Shown here piece after piece: positions 18,013-27,427 of a DNA stretch of 64,000 bases; the stretch's first letter is position 1, and every line of letters starts with the position of its first letter. Origin of the DNA: Spirochaetales bacterium (GTDB lineage Bacteria > Spirochaetota > Spirochaetia > SZUA-6); the NCBI GenBank assembly GCA_027021365.1, contig JALUUM010000020.1, forward strand, positions 62,001 to 126,000, in the 5' to 3' direction. Made by a program: the position numbers and the translations under genes. The notes below the pieces were generated by a model. That model did not search any database, was not told the DNA's origin, and saw only the letters and a program-made list of their open reading frames with translations.

Positions 18013-19281
18013 TTATTGATCATCAAAGATTTCCAGAGGGGGCGGCGGTGCCCCGCCTTCCCAGACATTTTCGTACTCTGTGAGAAATGGTTTCCCATAG
18101 AGGTATTCGAAGAGGAATCTGAAATCTTCCGGTGTAATCCTTAGGAATTGAACTCCGAAGTGCCATGTGTTGTTCTCATTGAACTTTCTCATGACCCTTG
18201 AACCTATTTTAAGCTTACGGTTCCTGATTGTTACCGTAATTTCGATATCACTGTGTATATGAAGTTCGTTTCCCAGTTCGGGTGCTGTGTGTGAGAAGAG
18301 CAGTCCCGAAGCACTCATGTCTATGATCGGGGCTTCATAACGCTTTTCACCTGTAGTTTCCACCTTGAAGTATCCGTTTATCTTAAGTGAGTAGCAGAGT
18401 ATCTTCGAGAATTCCCATACGAAGTCGATAAGCGGCTCTTTTATCCTTCTCTTGTTCTCCATGTTGTTCATAAGGCGGATGTAACCAACGATGTATTCGT
18501 TGTAGAGTATGGGAACGTAGAGTTCCGAAAAGATTCCCGCCTTTATCTTTTCATAGAGTATGTTGCCGAGTTTGCTGGTAATAATGTATGGGGGAGTACC
18601 GAGTGTTTCTTCGAATTTTATCAAATCTCTCTTGGTTACGATTCTTTCATCGGGAAATGGATCCTTCAGGGGGAAATCGTCTTCCGTAGACGGTATCCAG
18701 AGGCACTTGCTTGTCTTTACAATGACCTTTTCCTCGTAGGTTCGGGGAATCTTATCCCTGAACATGGTGATCTTGTTTTCGGAAACAGTCACTTTCATCC
18801 TCTTTCTAAAGTTGCTTATCAGGATGTCGAGTCTTGCCGGATCGAATTCTTCCGAGTGCTTGGGTTCTTCAACCTTCTGGTAACTTGTGGATCTTGGAAA
18901 GTTCAATTCAACCTTTTTCCCCTTGAGGGTGAAGTAAACAAACATGCCCTCTGGCATTTTGATTCGCTCATACTTCCTCTGGAGATTCTTGTAGATACCC
19001 TCGGGATGTTTGATGACGAGGTTGTTCTCTTCCACCTTTATAACCCTTGAAGTAAAGGTGTGATAGTTGTTCTTGAAATAGAAGAAAGCTCTGACCTCCT
19101 CGCCCTCTTCGAAATCATCCATTGACAGATTCTTGCCCTGGATTATTATTTGCTTTTCATCGATCTCCAGAATGATTCCTGTAAACTCCTTCATATTGCC
19201 ATGTATCTCTATGGGAATTTGATCATCTATCAGAGATTTGAAAACGAATTCTTTTTCTATCCTTCCTACCTGAGTACCCAT
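18013..19281 (-). CDS. PilZ-domain protein with a large insert between its two c-di-GMP motifs
   Basis: A 422-residue protein. The N-terminus (about 20-95) resembles the YcgR-type PilZN barrel, leading to RKYER at 102-106, the RxxxR half of the c-di-GMP site. The other half, DMSASG (DxSxxG), appears at 321-326, followed by the rest of a PilZ barrel to about 400. About 200 residues separate the halves; within them 220-300 resembles a GAF/PAS-like fold (YIITSKLG, VPILYNEYIVGYIRL). A stand-alone second PilZ with its own RxxxR is not seen. I recall similar proteins (DUF1577) in spirochaetes. It likely binds c-di-GMP and affects motility or envelope. It ends in Pro-rich GGAPPPPLE. Confidence 0.7.
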   Translation of the reverse strand: MGTQVGRIEKEFVFKSLIDDQIPIEIHGNMKEFTGIILEIDEKQIIIQGKNLSMDDFEEGEEVRAFFYFKNNYHTFTSRVIKVEENNLVIKHPEGIYKNLQRKYERIKMPEGMFVYFTLKGKKVELNFPRSTSYQKVEEPKHSEEFDPARLDILISNFRKRMKVTVSENKITMFRDKIPRTYEEKVIVKTSKCLWIPSTEDDFPLKDPFPDERIVTKRDLIKFEETLGTPPYIITSKLGNILYEKIKAGIFSELYVPILYNEYIVGYIRLMNNMENKRRIKEPLIDFVWEFSKILCYSLKINGYFKVETTGEKRYEAPIIDMSASGLLFSHTAPELGNELHIHSDIEITVTIRNRKLKIGSRVMRKFNENNTWHFGVQFLRITPEDFRFLFEYLYGKPFLTEYENVWEGGAPPPPLEIFDDQ

Positions 19282-19306
19282 TCTTCACCCTGCTATGATA
19301 TGGCTG

Positions 19307-20779
19307 TCACATTCCACTGCAACTATCATCCGCCTCTCTTGAAATGCAAAATTCAATATCAGTATCACTCGATTCGGAGCTGAGCTTTAATAGGTAGTCC
19401 CCGGATTCGAGGAAATAGGTGTATTTCCCTTCAACCCTGCCCATTCGTGGCAGGTTGAACAACTCTGCCGAAAGCCGTATCTCTTTTCCCCGAGAGTTTC
19501 CCTTTGCCTTCAACTTGTAGGTATCGGTGTTGAGAATTCTCAAAATGAAATACAACGGTCTATCCTCTATCCTTGCCTTGACTATCCCCCCGTCAGGGTA
19601 AACCCTCGTTGGGTTCATCTTTTCCAGTTTCAACTGATACCTTATGGGCAAGCCTGAATTGCCTTCGGGATAAAAGTTTGCGACGACAGGATAGTTACCG
19701 ATGAAAAAACCGGTGTATGAGATCTCATTTTCTTCTATGGTACTCTTTGCGATTAGTTCAGGCTGCTCATTCTTGTTTCTGAGCACGTAGAGAGCCAAAC
19801 CCATTTTCCCGTTTCCCTTGCATGTGAGAGTGTAAAATCCGGGCAATTTCCCCTCCATGCGTACCCAGTCTCTGTCATCCTTAACGAGTATCCGTGACTG
19901 CGTTTCTCCGAGATTGATACTTGACGCACTGTTTATTTCATTATCAGGCTCGAAGGTATCATTTTCATTTGCCGTGAAAGAGGCAATAAACTTGTAGTTT
20001 CCCGTGGTGTACGGTGTAAAACCCGATACCTCGGCTATGTATACACCTTTTTCGAGTTCTATTTCCAGGGTGATGTCACCGTTTTCATCCGGCCTGTCTT
20101 TTGTTGCAATGGGAAAATCATCGGTTTCATTGAACAGAAGAAATTGAAGGTTTGCACTTGTTATCACCTTGAATGAAACGATTTCTTTTTCATCGAGTTG
20201 AAATATAAACCTGTCTACATCGCCCTCGGTGATGACACGCTGGAAACTCTGTTCCCCTTTCGATTCGATCTCTACCTCGAAGCCGGGGTTGTCGTCGGGT
20301 TCGAACTGATCGGTCTCCGGCCTTATTTCTTCGGGGCCTGCTGTCTCGACAGGAAAAATCAATGACCTCATCGCCGGATCTATTTTTTCATCCACATATG
20401 TTCCCCCTATTATACTGCCATCGGGGCTTGTTATTCGCATTACTATTCTCAATGTATCCAGATAGACCTGTGTCTCTCCCATAATACTGTATGATGGTGC
20501 TTTTTTATAGGATTCCACAACCCTTGTCTCTCTGTAATGGTTTGTCAGGGCAAGTTCAATAAGGCTTTTCAATCTCTTTCCGAATATACTCTCCGAACCC
20601 GTGTCCATGAGAAATGGTTCAACGGATACCGTGACCTCGGGACTGTCCGGTATACTCTTCTCTATATAATCGGTGAGTTTTTTTACTATTTCGTCCATCT
20701 TTTCCATGGTCTGGGAGTAGAGGTTGGTTGTGAGCAGGAGTGAAAAGAGGACAAATAGTATAATAACAACTTTTTTCAA
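19307..20779 (-). CDS. Secreted protein with PPC-type repeats
   Basis: A 490-residue exported protein with signal peptide (core about 4-20, cut near YSQ). Residues 24-150 form an alpha/beta domain (FGKRLKSLIELAL, YSIMGETQVY) that resembles the FlgO-type fold of secreted lipoproteins. Two PPC beta-sandwich repeats follow, each opened by an FEPDDN/FEPDNE motif (near 168 and 283), with GDVDRFIFQLDEKEIVSF and KDDRDWVRMEGKLPGFY. The C-terminus carries two more beta regions. PPC domains bind or fold in the periplasm or outside. TTG 20779 with GGAGG seven bases upstream is the start. Confidence 0.72.
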   Translation of the reverse strand: MKKVVIILFVLFSLLLTTNLYSQTMEKMDEIVKKLTDYIEKSIPDSPEVTVSVEPFLMDTGSESIFGKRLKSLIELALTNHYRETRVVESYKKAPSYSIMGETQVYLDTLRIVMRITSPDGSIIGGTYVDEKIDPAMRSLIFPVETAGPEEIRPETDQFEPDDNPGFEVEIESKGEQSFQRVITEGDVDRFIFQLDEKEIVSFKVITSANLQFLLFNETDDFPIATKDRPDENGDITLEIELEKGVYIAEVSGFTPYTTGNYKFIASFTANENDTFEPDNEINSASSINLGETQSRILVKDDRDWVRMEGKLPGFYTLTCKGNGKMGLALYVLRNKNEQPELIAKSTIEENEISYTGFFIGNYPVVANFYPEGNSGLPIRYQLKLEKMNPTRVYPDGGIVKARIEDRPLYFILRILNTDTYKLKAKGNSRGKEIRLSAELFNLPRMGRVEGKYTYFLESGDYLLKLSSESSDTDIEFCISREADDSCSGM

Positions 20780-20825
20780 TACTTTTCCTCCGGCCTTAAG
20801 TAATGTCCTTTGAAATCGTTAGTCC

Positions 20826-21392
20826 TTAAAGGCCAAGTTCATCTGAAACTTTTTGCATACTCTTTACCGCTATCTCCGCAAACTCCTCTATGCCGAGTCC
20901 GATCTTTTCGCAGAGCATGATGTTTTCTCTTGAAACCTTCCTTGCAAAATCCTTTTTCTTCATCCTTTTTACAACGGATTTGGGTTTTACCGATGCCAGT
21001 TTTTTGTCTGGCATGACAAGAGCAGTTGCAACGATAAGGCCTGTTATGGTTTCTCCGCATGTAAGAGCATAATCCAATGTCGATTGCCTATCAACCCCAA
21101 GTCCTTCAGCATTATGGGACAGAACGGCGTGGATATACTCATCTCTGACCCCGTGTTCCTTTAGGATCTCTGCTGTTTTTTTTCCATGGACTGCAGGGTC
21201 TTGAGTCAAGTCAAAATCGAGATCGTGAAGCAAACCTAGAAGGCCCCATACCTCGGAGTTCTCTCCCAGCCTTTCTGCGAGCCCCCTCATGACAGCTTCA
21301 CTCGCAATGCTGTGTTTCTTAAGCCAATCGCTCTTTACGTAACTTGAAAATAGTTCGATTGCTTCTTCCCTGTTCAGAAAACCGTCGGTCAT
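20826..21392 (-). CDS. HD-domain hydrolase
   Basis: A 188-residue protein with the HD signature: His27 in KKHSIASEAVM, then LLHDLDFD (His56-Asp57) and a distal Asp near residue 106 in STLDYAL. The family cleaves phosphoesters of nucleotides. The N-terminal LNREEAIELFSSYVKSDWLKKHS is typical of HDIG proteins of this size. AAGGAGAG stands before ATG. The substrate is unknown; no neighbour points to one. Confidence 0.82.
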   Translation of the reverse strand: MTDGFLNREEAIELFSSYVKSDWLKKHSIASEAVMRGLAERLGENSEVWGLLGLLHDLDFDLTQDPAVHGKKTAEILKEHGVRDEYIHAVLSHNAEGLGVDRQSTLDYALTCGETITGLIVATALVMPDKKLASVKPKSVVKRMKKKDFARKVSRENIMLCEKIGLGIEEFAEIAVKSMQKVSDELGL

Positions 21393-21423
21393 CGATACTC
21401 TCCTTGGTGTTTTTTTATTCTCT

Positions 21424-22122
21424 CTACATCTCTTCGATCATCCAGTTGAAAGGTGACGGATCGAATTTTTTCTTCTCCCCCTTCTCCTTAACACTGAGCC
21501 GGTTCAAATCTATCTGTACACCCTCTATATACCATACCTTGTCCTTTTTGATAAGGTATATTTCACCTTCGGAGCTACCTACGCTACTGAACAGTCTTAA
21601 GTTGACACTTGCCTTGCCTTCACCATTCTTGTTGACTTCACCTATCCTGTAGGAAACAGGAATATTTCCTCTTTCGAAATGAAATTTGAGTGTAGAACTA
21701 AGGTCTGAACGCACCTCACTCTCTATGAGATCGTTGTCCACTTTACCCTTTTCCATGGCAATGAGAAATGGGATTAATCTCTTCAGTATTCTTGATGTTT
21801 CTCCTCTGGCATCGATTAGTCCTTCCAGTGAATCGAGTTTGAAATCCTTGGGAAAGATGAATGAGGCCTCTCCTGCCGCAATAAAACGCACCGATTCATA
21901 GCCAGGGGGTGTATTCTTTGCAGTCGGAGTTGTTTTTTTCCCTGTTTCCTCTTTGTTCAGGCTTATCTTTTTTCTCGGATTGTTAAAGGGATTTTTCTTC
22001 TTTGAAAGTGCGGTAGTCGATTCTTTGCCCTTTTCAGGGGGTTTGGCTTCTCTTTCCCTGTTACATGAAAAGAGGGCTGCAGTGATAATGAGTATCAATA
22101 CGAAGTATACTTGCAACTTCAT
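21424..22122 (-). CDS. Lipoprotein of unknown function
   Basis: A 232-residue protein. Signal peptide with lipobox LFSC at Cys20, then a Lys/Pro-rich low-complexity linker to about residue 75 and an alpha/beta C-terminal domain with a KVWYIEGVQIDLNRL strand, like small NTF2-type periplasmic domains. The family is unknown. ATG 22122 lacks a ribosome site, and a promoter-like -10 ends seven bases before it. It is divergent from the aconitase gene. Confidence 0.68.
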   Translation of the reverse strand: MKLQVYFVLILIITAALFSCNREREAKPPEKGKESTTALSKKKNPFNNPRKKISLNKEETGKKTTPTAKNTPPGYESVRFIAAGEASFIFPKDFKLDSLEGLIDARGETSRILKRLIPFLIAMEKGKVDNDLIESEVRSDLSSTLKFHFERGNIPVSYRIGEVNKNGEGKASVNLRLFSSVGSSEGEIYLIKKDKVWYIEGVQIDLNRLSVKEKGEKKKFDPSPFNWMIEEM

Positions 22123-22128
22123 GATTAA

Positions 22129-22157
22129 TTTCTATCAGATGAAATCGAGTTGGTCAA
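22129..22157 (-). promoter_or_regulatory. Promoter-like pair, leaderless candidate
   Basis: On the minus strand TTGACC (22157-22152), 17 bases, TAGAAA (22134-22129). The predicted start falls at about 22122, the A of the lipoprotein's ATG. Confidence 0.35.
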
Positions 22158-22207
22158 ATACTGGACATTTTTCGGAATTAATTTGTAGTATTGGGCAGGA
22201 GGATTCT

Positions 22208-24148
22208 ATGGGTTATACACTCACCGAAAAGATTATAAAAAATCATCTCGTTTCCGGTAGCATGAAACCGGGCGAAGAGATAGGAATAAGGATAGATCAG
22301 ACACTTACTCAGGATGCAACAGGAACGATGGCATATCTCCAGTTCGAGGCCATTGGCATAGAAAGGGTAAAGGCAGAGTTATCCGTTTCATATGTGGATC
22401 ATAACATGCTGCAGACGGATTACAGAAACATGGATGATCACCGTTTTCTCCAGAGTTGTGCCTCGAAGTATGGCATCTATTTTTCCAGGCCTGGTAACGG
22501 CATCTGTCATCAGGTACACCTCGAGCGGTTTGGGGTGCCGGGAAAGACACTTATAGGTTCCGACTCCCACACACCGACAAACGGTGGAATCGGAATGCTT
22601 GCAATCGGCGCGGGCGGTCTTGACGTTGCTGTGGCTATGGCCGGTGCTCCTTTCCATATTAAGATGCCCGAAGTTGTGGGAGTCAAACTCTCCGGCAGAC
22701 TGGGTGACTTCTGTTCGGCAAAGGACATCATACTTACACTTCTCGGGCTCGAGACTGTAAAGGGTGGTATCGGTAAGATATACGAGTACTTCGGAGATGG
22801 TGTCAGGTCACTTACGGTTCCGGAAAGGGCTACCATAACGAATATGGGTGCTGAACTAGGAGCGACTACTTCCATCTTTCCCTCCGATGATGTAACAAGG
22901 GAATACATGAAATACCAGGGGAGGGAAGACTCCTGGACAGCTCTTTCCGCCGATGAGGATGCCGAGTACTCGAGGGTGGTTGAAATTGATCTGAATGAAG
23001 TGGTTCCTATGATTGCAAAGCCACATATGCCGGACAATGTTGTACCTGTCAGTGATGTAGAGGGGACAAAGGTGGATCAGGTCGCAATAGGTTCATGTAC
23101 CAATTCATCCATTAACGACCTTGCAATTGTGGCGGGGGTTCTTAAAGGCAAGGTCATTGCGCCCAATGTCTCGCTGGGTGTATCTCCTGGTTCAAGACAG
23201 GCCCTGCTGACTGCTGACAGTCTTGGAATCCTCTCTGACCTTATTGCCAGTGGTGCAAGGATTCTTGAAAGTGCCTGCGGGCCTTGCATAGGTATGGGCT
23301 TTGCCCCTGCATCGGGAAGTGTCAGTTTGAGAACCTTCAACAGGAATTTCAAAGGGAGGTGCGGGACCCCGGATGCGGGAGTGTATCTTGCCTCTCCCGA
23401 AACGGCTGCCGCTACTGCTTTAAAAGGGTACATAGCAGACCCGAGAAAACTCGGCAGATCCAAAAAGAGGAATCTCCTGGACAGGTTGATAGTTGATGAC
23501 GACATGATTATCCCTCCCAGTGAAAAACCGTCGGAGGTAGAAATTGTGAGAGGCCCAAATATCAAGCCTGTACCTTCCGGTAGGCCTGTGGAAGAAGATT
23601 TCAAAGCAACAGTCCTGATAAAGGTTGGTGATGATATAACGACGGATCATATTATGCCCGCAGGAGCAAGGATACTCCCTCTGCGTTCCAATATACCTGA
23701 AATATCGAAACATGTTTTCGAGCCACTCGACCCCGAGTTTTACCTGAAGGCAAAGGAAGCAGGTACCGGTGTAATAGTAGGTGGAGAGAATTACGGCCAG
23801 GGCTCCTCGAGGGAGCATGCAGCTCTCGCCCCCATGTATCTCGGCATATGTGTTGTGATAGCCAAGAGTTTTTCACGTATACACAAGGCGAATCTGGTAA
23901 ATTTCGGGATCGTACCACTCCTCTTCAAGGAAAAATCTGCCTACGATACGATTGAAGCGGGAGATAAGCTTTTATTTGAAGACTTGCGAAAGAATCTGTC
24001 CTCAGGGAAGGTGATAACGGTAAGGATAGAGGGAAGAAAAGAAGCTGCCATCGAAACGATCTGTGATCTTCCGGATAGGTTCGTAGAAATACTTCTGGAG
24101 GGTGGTCTGCTTCGGTATACGAAAAAAAAGATAGAGAATGAAAAGTGA
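22208..24148 (+). CDS. Aconitate hydratase (646-residue bacterial type)
   Basis: A 646-residue aconitase; interconverts citrate and isocitrate. Cys297 (GSCTNSS), Cys357 and Cys360 (ACGPCIGMG) bind the [4Fe-4S] cluster. SDSHTPTNGGIGMLAIG is the family signature, and the C-terminal swivel domain has ITTDHIMPAGARILPLRSN and GQGSSREHAALAPMYLG. The length suits the shorter 'Aquifex-type' aconitases rather than AcnA (about 890). ATG 22208 follows AGGAGG; the frame is open for 85 codons upstream but that part is unlike the family and lies over the divergent lipoprotein. Homoaconitase is the main alternative. With citrate synthase at 9517 it supports a TCA branch. Confidence 0.88.
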   Translation: MGYTLTEKIIKNHLVSGSMKPGEEIGIRIDQTLTQDATGTMAYLQFEAIGIERVKAELSVSYVDHNMLQTDYRNMDDHRFLQSCASKYGIYFSRPGNGICHQVHLERFGVPGKTLIGSDSHTPTNGGIGMLAIGAGGLDVAVAMAGAPFHIKMPEVVGVKLSGRLGDFCSAKDIILTLLGLETVKGGIGKIYEYFGDGVRSLTVPERATITNMGAELGATTSIFPSDDVTREYMKYQGREDSWTALSADEDAEYSRVVEIDLNEVVPMIAKPHMPDNVVPVSDVEGTKVDQVAIGSCTNSSINDLAIVAGVLKGKVIAPNVSLGVSPGSRQALLTADSLGILSDLIASGARILESACGPCIGMGFAPASGSVSLRTFNRNFKGRCGTPDAGVYLASPETAAATALKGYIADPRKLGRSKKRNLLDRLIVDDDMIIPPSEKPSEVEIVRGPNIKPVPSGRPVEEDFKATVLIKVGDDITTDHIMPAGARILPLRSNIPEISKHVFEPLDPEFYLKAKEAGTGVIVGGENYGQGSSREHAALAPMYLGICVVIAKSFSRIHKANLVNFGIVPLLFKEKSAYDTIEAGDKLLFEDLRKNLSSGKVITVRIEGRKEAAIETICDLPDRFVEILLEGGLLRYTKKKIENEK

Positions 24149-25446
24149 AGAGCAGAATAATCCAACACCTGGCAAATGACTATACCGAAGCGATAAGGGA
24201 TCCCGTGTGGAAGAATATCTATCTTTCACCTGAGATGCTCGATATCGTGAATCTCGAAATAGTTCAGAAGCTGAACCGGATAAAACAGCTTGGACCTGCA
24301 TACCTCGTATATCCAGGGGCTACGCATACGAGGTTGAATCACAGTCTTGGTGTCTTCCATATTGCAAAACGGCTTATAGAGCGTCTGCTGATGCGCGAGG
24401 GTGAGATAGATTTCAGCCTGGAAGGCGTAAAAGCCTTTCTTCTGGCAGCACTCCTCCACGACCTTGGTCACTATCCCTTTGCCCATTCTCTGAAAGACCT
24501 CGATCTGGAAAGCCATGAATCATTGACTGCCCAGATGCTGAATGAGAGGCTTTCGGTAAGAATACGCAATCAGCTTGGTATTGAACCAAGGCTCGTAGCC
24601 TCTATTATAGATCCCAATATCGATTGTCCTGGATTTGATAATGTAACCTTTTTCAGGAATCTGCTCTCGGGTGTACTGGACCCGGACAAACTCGACTACC
24701 TTAACAGGGATGCCTATTTCTGTGGGGTTCCTTACGGAATCCAGGATGTGGATTTCATATTGAACGAGGTGGTACCCTACAGAAAGAATGGCATAGCCAT
24801 ATCGGAAAAGGGGCTTTCCTCGGTAGAGAGTATCCTATTCTCCAAATATCTCATGTACAAAACTATATACTGGCACAAGACTGTTCGAGTGGCTACTTCG
24901 ATGGTTAAAAAGGCAATCTTTCTGGGTCTTTCCTCGGGAGAGATAGAGAAGAAAGACCTTTACTGGCTGGACGATGAGGAATTCTTCGAAAGGTTTTCCC
25001 GGGACAATTTGCCTGCCTTCGAGTTGATACGGTACGTAAAGAAGAGAAAACTCTACAAGGCTCTCGGGTCACTGCCATTTTCAGAAAAGAACAGTTTTCA
25101 TTTGACACTGGAAAAACTTGAAAAGAGATGTGAATTTGAAAGAGCAATAGCAGAGGAGGCTACATCGATTTCCGGCAAAAAGATTTACGAGCATGAAATC
25201 ATCATTGATATCCCTGAAAGGATATCCTTCGAAATAGACCTTCCTGTTTACGGAAGAGGCGAAGAAGATTTTATTGCCTTCGAAGATTCGGGGTCTGTTT
25301 TCAATGTACAATCGATAAAAAATTTCACCAGGTCCTTGAGAAAGGTAACACTGATAACATCGAGAAGGCCTGAAATTATCGATGCAGTAAAAAAGATCGG
25401 GATGGAGAGAATATTGAGACATGGAGAAGAGGTGTTTTCCGGCTGA
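24145..25446 (+). CDS. HD-superfamily phosphohydrolase (SAMHD1/YdhJ-like)
   Basis: A 433-residue HD hydrolase. HTRLNHSLGVFHIA (His61-His66), ALLHDLGHYPFAHSLKD (His105-Asp106) and DPDKLDYLNRDAYFCG (Asp near 177) are the metal and family motifs of the deoxynucleoside-triphosphatase-like branch. The GTG start at 24145 overlaps the aconitase stop by four bases, so the two are probably co-translated. Family members hydrolyse dNTPs or other nucleotides; specificity is not predictable. It overlaps the next gene by 26 bases. Confidence 0.82.
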   Translation: MKSRIIQHLANDYTEAIRDPVWKNIYLSPEMLDIVNLEIVQKLNRIKQLGPAYLVYPGATHTRLNHSLGVFHIAKRLIERLLMREGEIDFSLEGVKAFLLAALLHDLGHYPFAHSLKDLDLESHESLTAQMLNERLSVRIRNQLGIEPRLVASIIDPNIDCPGFDNVTFFRNLLSGVLDPDKLDYLNRDAYFCGVPYGIQDVDFILNEVVPYRKNGIAISEKGLSSVESILFSKYLMYKTIYWHKTVRVATSMVKKAIFLGLSSGEIEKKDLYWLDDEEFFERFSRDNLPAFELIRYVKKRKLYKALGSLPFSEKNSFHLTLEKLEKRCEFERAIAEEATSISGKKIYEHEIIIDIPERISFEIDLPVYGRGEEDFIAFEDSGSVFNVQSIKNFTRSLRKVTLITSRRPEIIDAVKKIGMERILRHGEEVFSG

Positions 25447-26182
25447 ACGGAAGAGAATTGTTAGATTTATAAAGCATGTTGGCAGGGGGATCAACCGCTT
25501 CCATATGATAGAAGATGGAGATCACATACTGATCGGTATTTCAGGGGGAAAAGACTCCCTTGCCCTTGCCTATGCCCTTTCCGAGAGAAAAAAATGGGTC
25601 CCCATAGACTACTCATTGACAGCAATGCAGATAGAGTGGACAGAATTTCCGATTTCCCGTGAGGAGAGGAGAAATCTGGATAACTATTTCGACTCCCTGA
25701 GAATTCCTCTGATACGGAGAAAAGCAGCAATATTCCCTGATTCTTTCAATGGTGACTTCAACTGTTATATCTGTTCCAGAAACAGAAAGCGTATTCTCTT
25801 TGATGAAGCCGAAGAACTCGGAATCCACAAAATTGCACTTGGCCATCATCTCGATGATATCGTAGAGACCACGCTGATAAATCTCTTCTTCAGGGGTGAA
25901 ATCTCGACTATGATGCCGGTTCAGGATTTTTTCGGAGGTAAACTGCAGATAATCAGGCCGATGTGCGAGGTTCCCGAGAGGGAGGTGGAGAGGGCAGGTA
26001 AGATTCTGGACCTTCCGGTTGTACCGGTAAGATGCCCTAAAGGTGGAATCAGTGATCGTCTCTTTGTCAAGGATATGGTTAAGAGGATGGCAAGAAAGAA
26101 CAAACACGTACGGGAAAATATCTACAGGGCTTCCTGGAATATCAAGACAGACTATCTCCCCCTTCACTTGCAGGAAAAATAA
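25421..26182 (+). CDS. TtcA-like tRNA cytidine-32 thiolase
   Basis: A 253-residue PP-loop ATPase with SGGKDS at residues 41-46. Three cysteines fit the [4Fe-4S] site of TtcA: Cys115 and Cys118 in NCYICSR, and Cys205 in VRCPKG. GHHLDDIVETTLINLFFRGE is the family signature. TtcA makes 2-thiocytidine at position 32 of some tRNAs using ATP and a sulphur donor. The start lies 26 bases inside the preceding HD gene, so translation is likely coupled. TilS is excluded by the cysteine set. Confidence 0.85.
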   Translation: MEKRCFPAERKRIVRFIKHVGRGINRFHMIEDGDHILIGISGGKDSLALAYALSERKKWVPIDYSLTAMQIEWTEFPISREERRNLDNYFDSLRIPLIRRKAAIFPDSFNGDFNCYICSRNRKRILFDEAEELGIHKIALGHHLDDIVETTLINLFFRGEISTMMPVQDFFGGKLQIIRPMCEVPEREVERAGKILDLPVVPVRCPKGGISDRLFVKDMVKRMARKNKHVRENIYRASWNIKTDYLPLHLQEK

Positions 26183-26207
26183 ATCTGGAATAGATTAGGG
26201 ATGAGTA

Positions 26208-26942
26208 ATGATTTACGGTATAATCAGTGATGTTCACAGCAACTACGATGCATTGGATATAGTTCTTTCACATATAAAGAGCATCGGAGTTGAAAGGATC
26301 ATTTTCCTCGGGGACATGGTTGGATACAATGCTGAGCCGGACAGATGTGTGGAACTTTTGTTCCCGCTTCTCTACAGTGAGGTTCGTGGAAATCATGACA
26401 AAGCCGTTTCCGGTAAGATGAATCTGGATTACTTCAATGCGGTAGCACGTCAGGCAGTGCTATGGGCAAGGAAGAATATGAAACCTGAGAATATGGAAAT
26501 CGTGAAAGCCCTTCCCAAGGGACCCGTGGGAGTGGATAGTCGGTTTATCATATGCCACGGTTCACCTATGAATGAGGACATGTACATTCTTACCCACGGG
26601 GCTGTTGAAGAGTCATTTGCTTTCATGGAGGAGAATTTTCCTGATATAGACATCTGTTTTTTCGGACATACCCATGTTCCTTTTGTGTTTGAAGAGCGGA
26701 GGGGGATGCTTGATCTTGAAGATACGCTTCACTTGAAGAGAGGAAAAAGGTATATTATTAACCCCGGTTCAGTGGGACAACCTCGCGATGGGAATCCCCG
26801 TGCTTCCTTTGGGATTTTCAACGATATTGACTTGACTTTTACTCTCCACAGGGTAAGCTATCCCATTGAAAAGGCTCAGGAGAAGATAGTAAAGGCCGGA
26901 CTTCCCGGGATGCTTGCAGAAAGGCTTGCAATGGGATACTAA
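26208..26942 (+). CDS. Calcineurin-like metallophosphoesterase (YfcE-type)
   Basis: A 244-residue phosphoesterase. The metal motifs are in order: DVHSN (residues 8-12), GDMVGYNAEP (about 35), RGNHDKAV, ICHGSP, GHTHVP, and a terminal INPGSVGQPRDGNPRASF. The last motif is typical of the family that cleaves phosphodiesters or nucleotides. It follows ttcA by 25 bases. Substrate unknown. Confidence 0.9.
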   Translation: MIYGIISDVHSNYDALDIVLSHIKSIGVERIIFLGDMVGYNAEPDRCVELLFPLLYSEVRGNHDKAVSGKMNLDYFNAVARQAVLWARKNMKPENMEIVKALPKGPVGVDSRFIICHGSPMNEDMYILTHGAVEESFAFMEENFPDIDICFFGHTHVPFVFEERRGMLDLEDTLHLKRGKRYIINPGSVGQPRDGNPRASFGIFNDIDLTFTLHRVSYPIEKAQEKIVKAGLPGMLAERLAMGY

Positions 26943-26973
26943 TAGGATTAATTTAATAAAGGAAGGAAGGTGT

Positions 26974-27408
26974 ATGAGGCATTCAAAAATCATGGAAGAG
27001 AGAATCAGAAGAGTAAAGGTTCTCTTTAAAGAACTCGGTTATAAAATTTTCAATGCTCAGTATGCCGATGATGTCTATACTGCCGGTTTCGAAAAGGAAG
27101 ACGGTTTGCAGGGAGGGATCTTCATCGACAGTGAGAGCAAATTCCTCGAGATTACATATACCTTTTCATTTTCAGTTTCACTCTCTGATTTCTTAAAGAA
27201 AAAACTGGAAGATATGATGAAGGTATGCTATGAATACGGGTGCTATACCAATATACAGAAAGATGAAAAGGGGATAAGTTTCTCCGTTTTTACAAAGATA
27301 TACTTTGCGGGTTTGAATTACTACTCTTTACGAGATTCGCTTAAAGATTTTAATGAATGTGTAGATGTGCTGACAGAGATGCTGGTGATCAGAAAGCAAA
27401 ACAATTGA
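26974..27408 (+). CDS. Small protein of unknown function
   Basis: A 144-residue protein with an alternating alpha/beta pattern (MEERIRRVKVLFKELGY, GGIFIDSESKFLEITYTFSFSV, a helix, then ISFSVFTKIYFAGLNYYS). It vaguely resembles small chaperone-like YbjN/type-III-chaperone folds, but I would not name it. ATG 26974 follows AAGGAAGG by four bases; it lies 31 bases after the phosphoesterase and 19 bases before the ComFB gene. Confidence 0.62.
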   Translation: MRHSKIMEERIRRVKVLFKELGYKIFNAQYADDVYTAGFEKEDGLQGGIFIDSESKFLEITYTFSFSVSLSDFLKKKLEDMMKVCYEYGCYTNIQKDEKGISFSVFTKIYFAGLNYYSLRDSLKDFNECVDVLTEMLVIRKQNN

Positions 27409-27427
27409 GCTTGGGGGTTTTGCAGTT

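Noticed and set aside
21953..22207. 85-codon N-terminal extension of the aconitase frame
   Set aside because: It overlaps the divergent lipoprotein gene, is unlike aconitase and a strong AGGAGG precedes ATG 22208.
25613..26167. 184-codon open frame antisense to the TtcA-like gene
   Set aside because: The forward frame has clear PP-loop and CxxC motifs, and the antisense frame has no domain or ribosome site.
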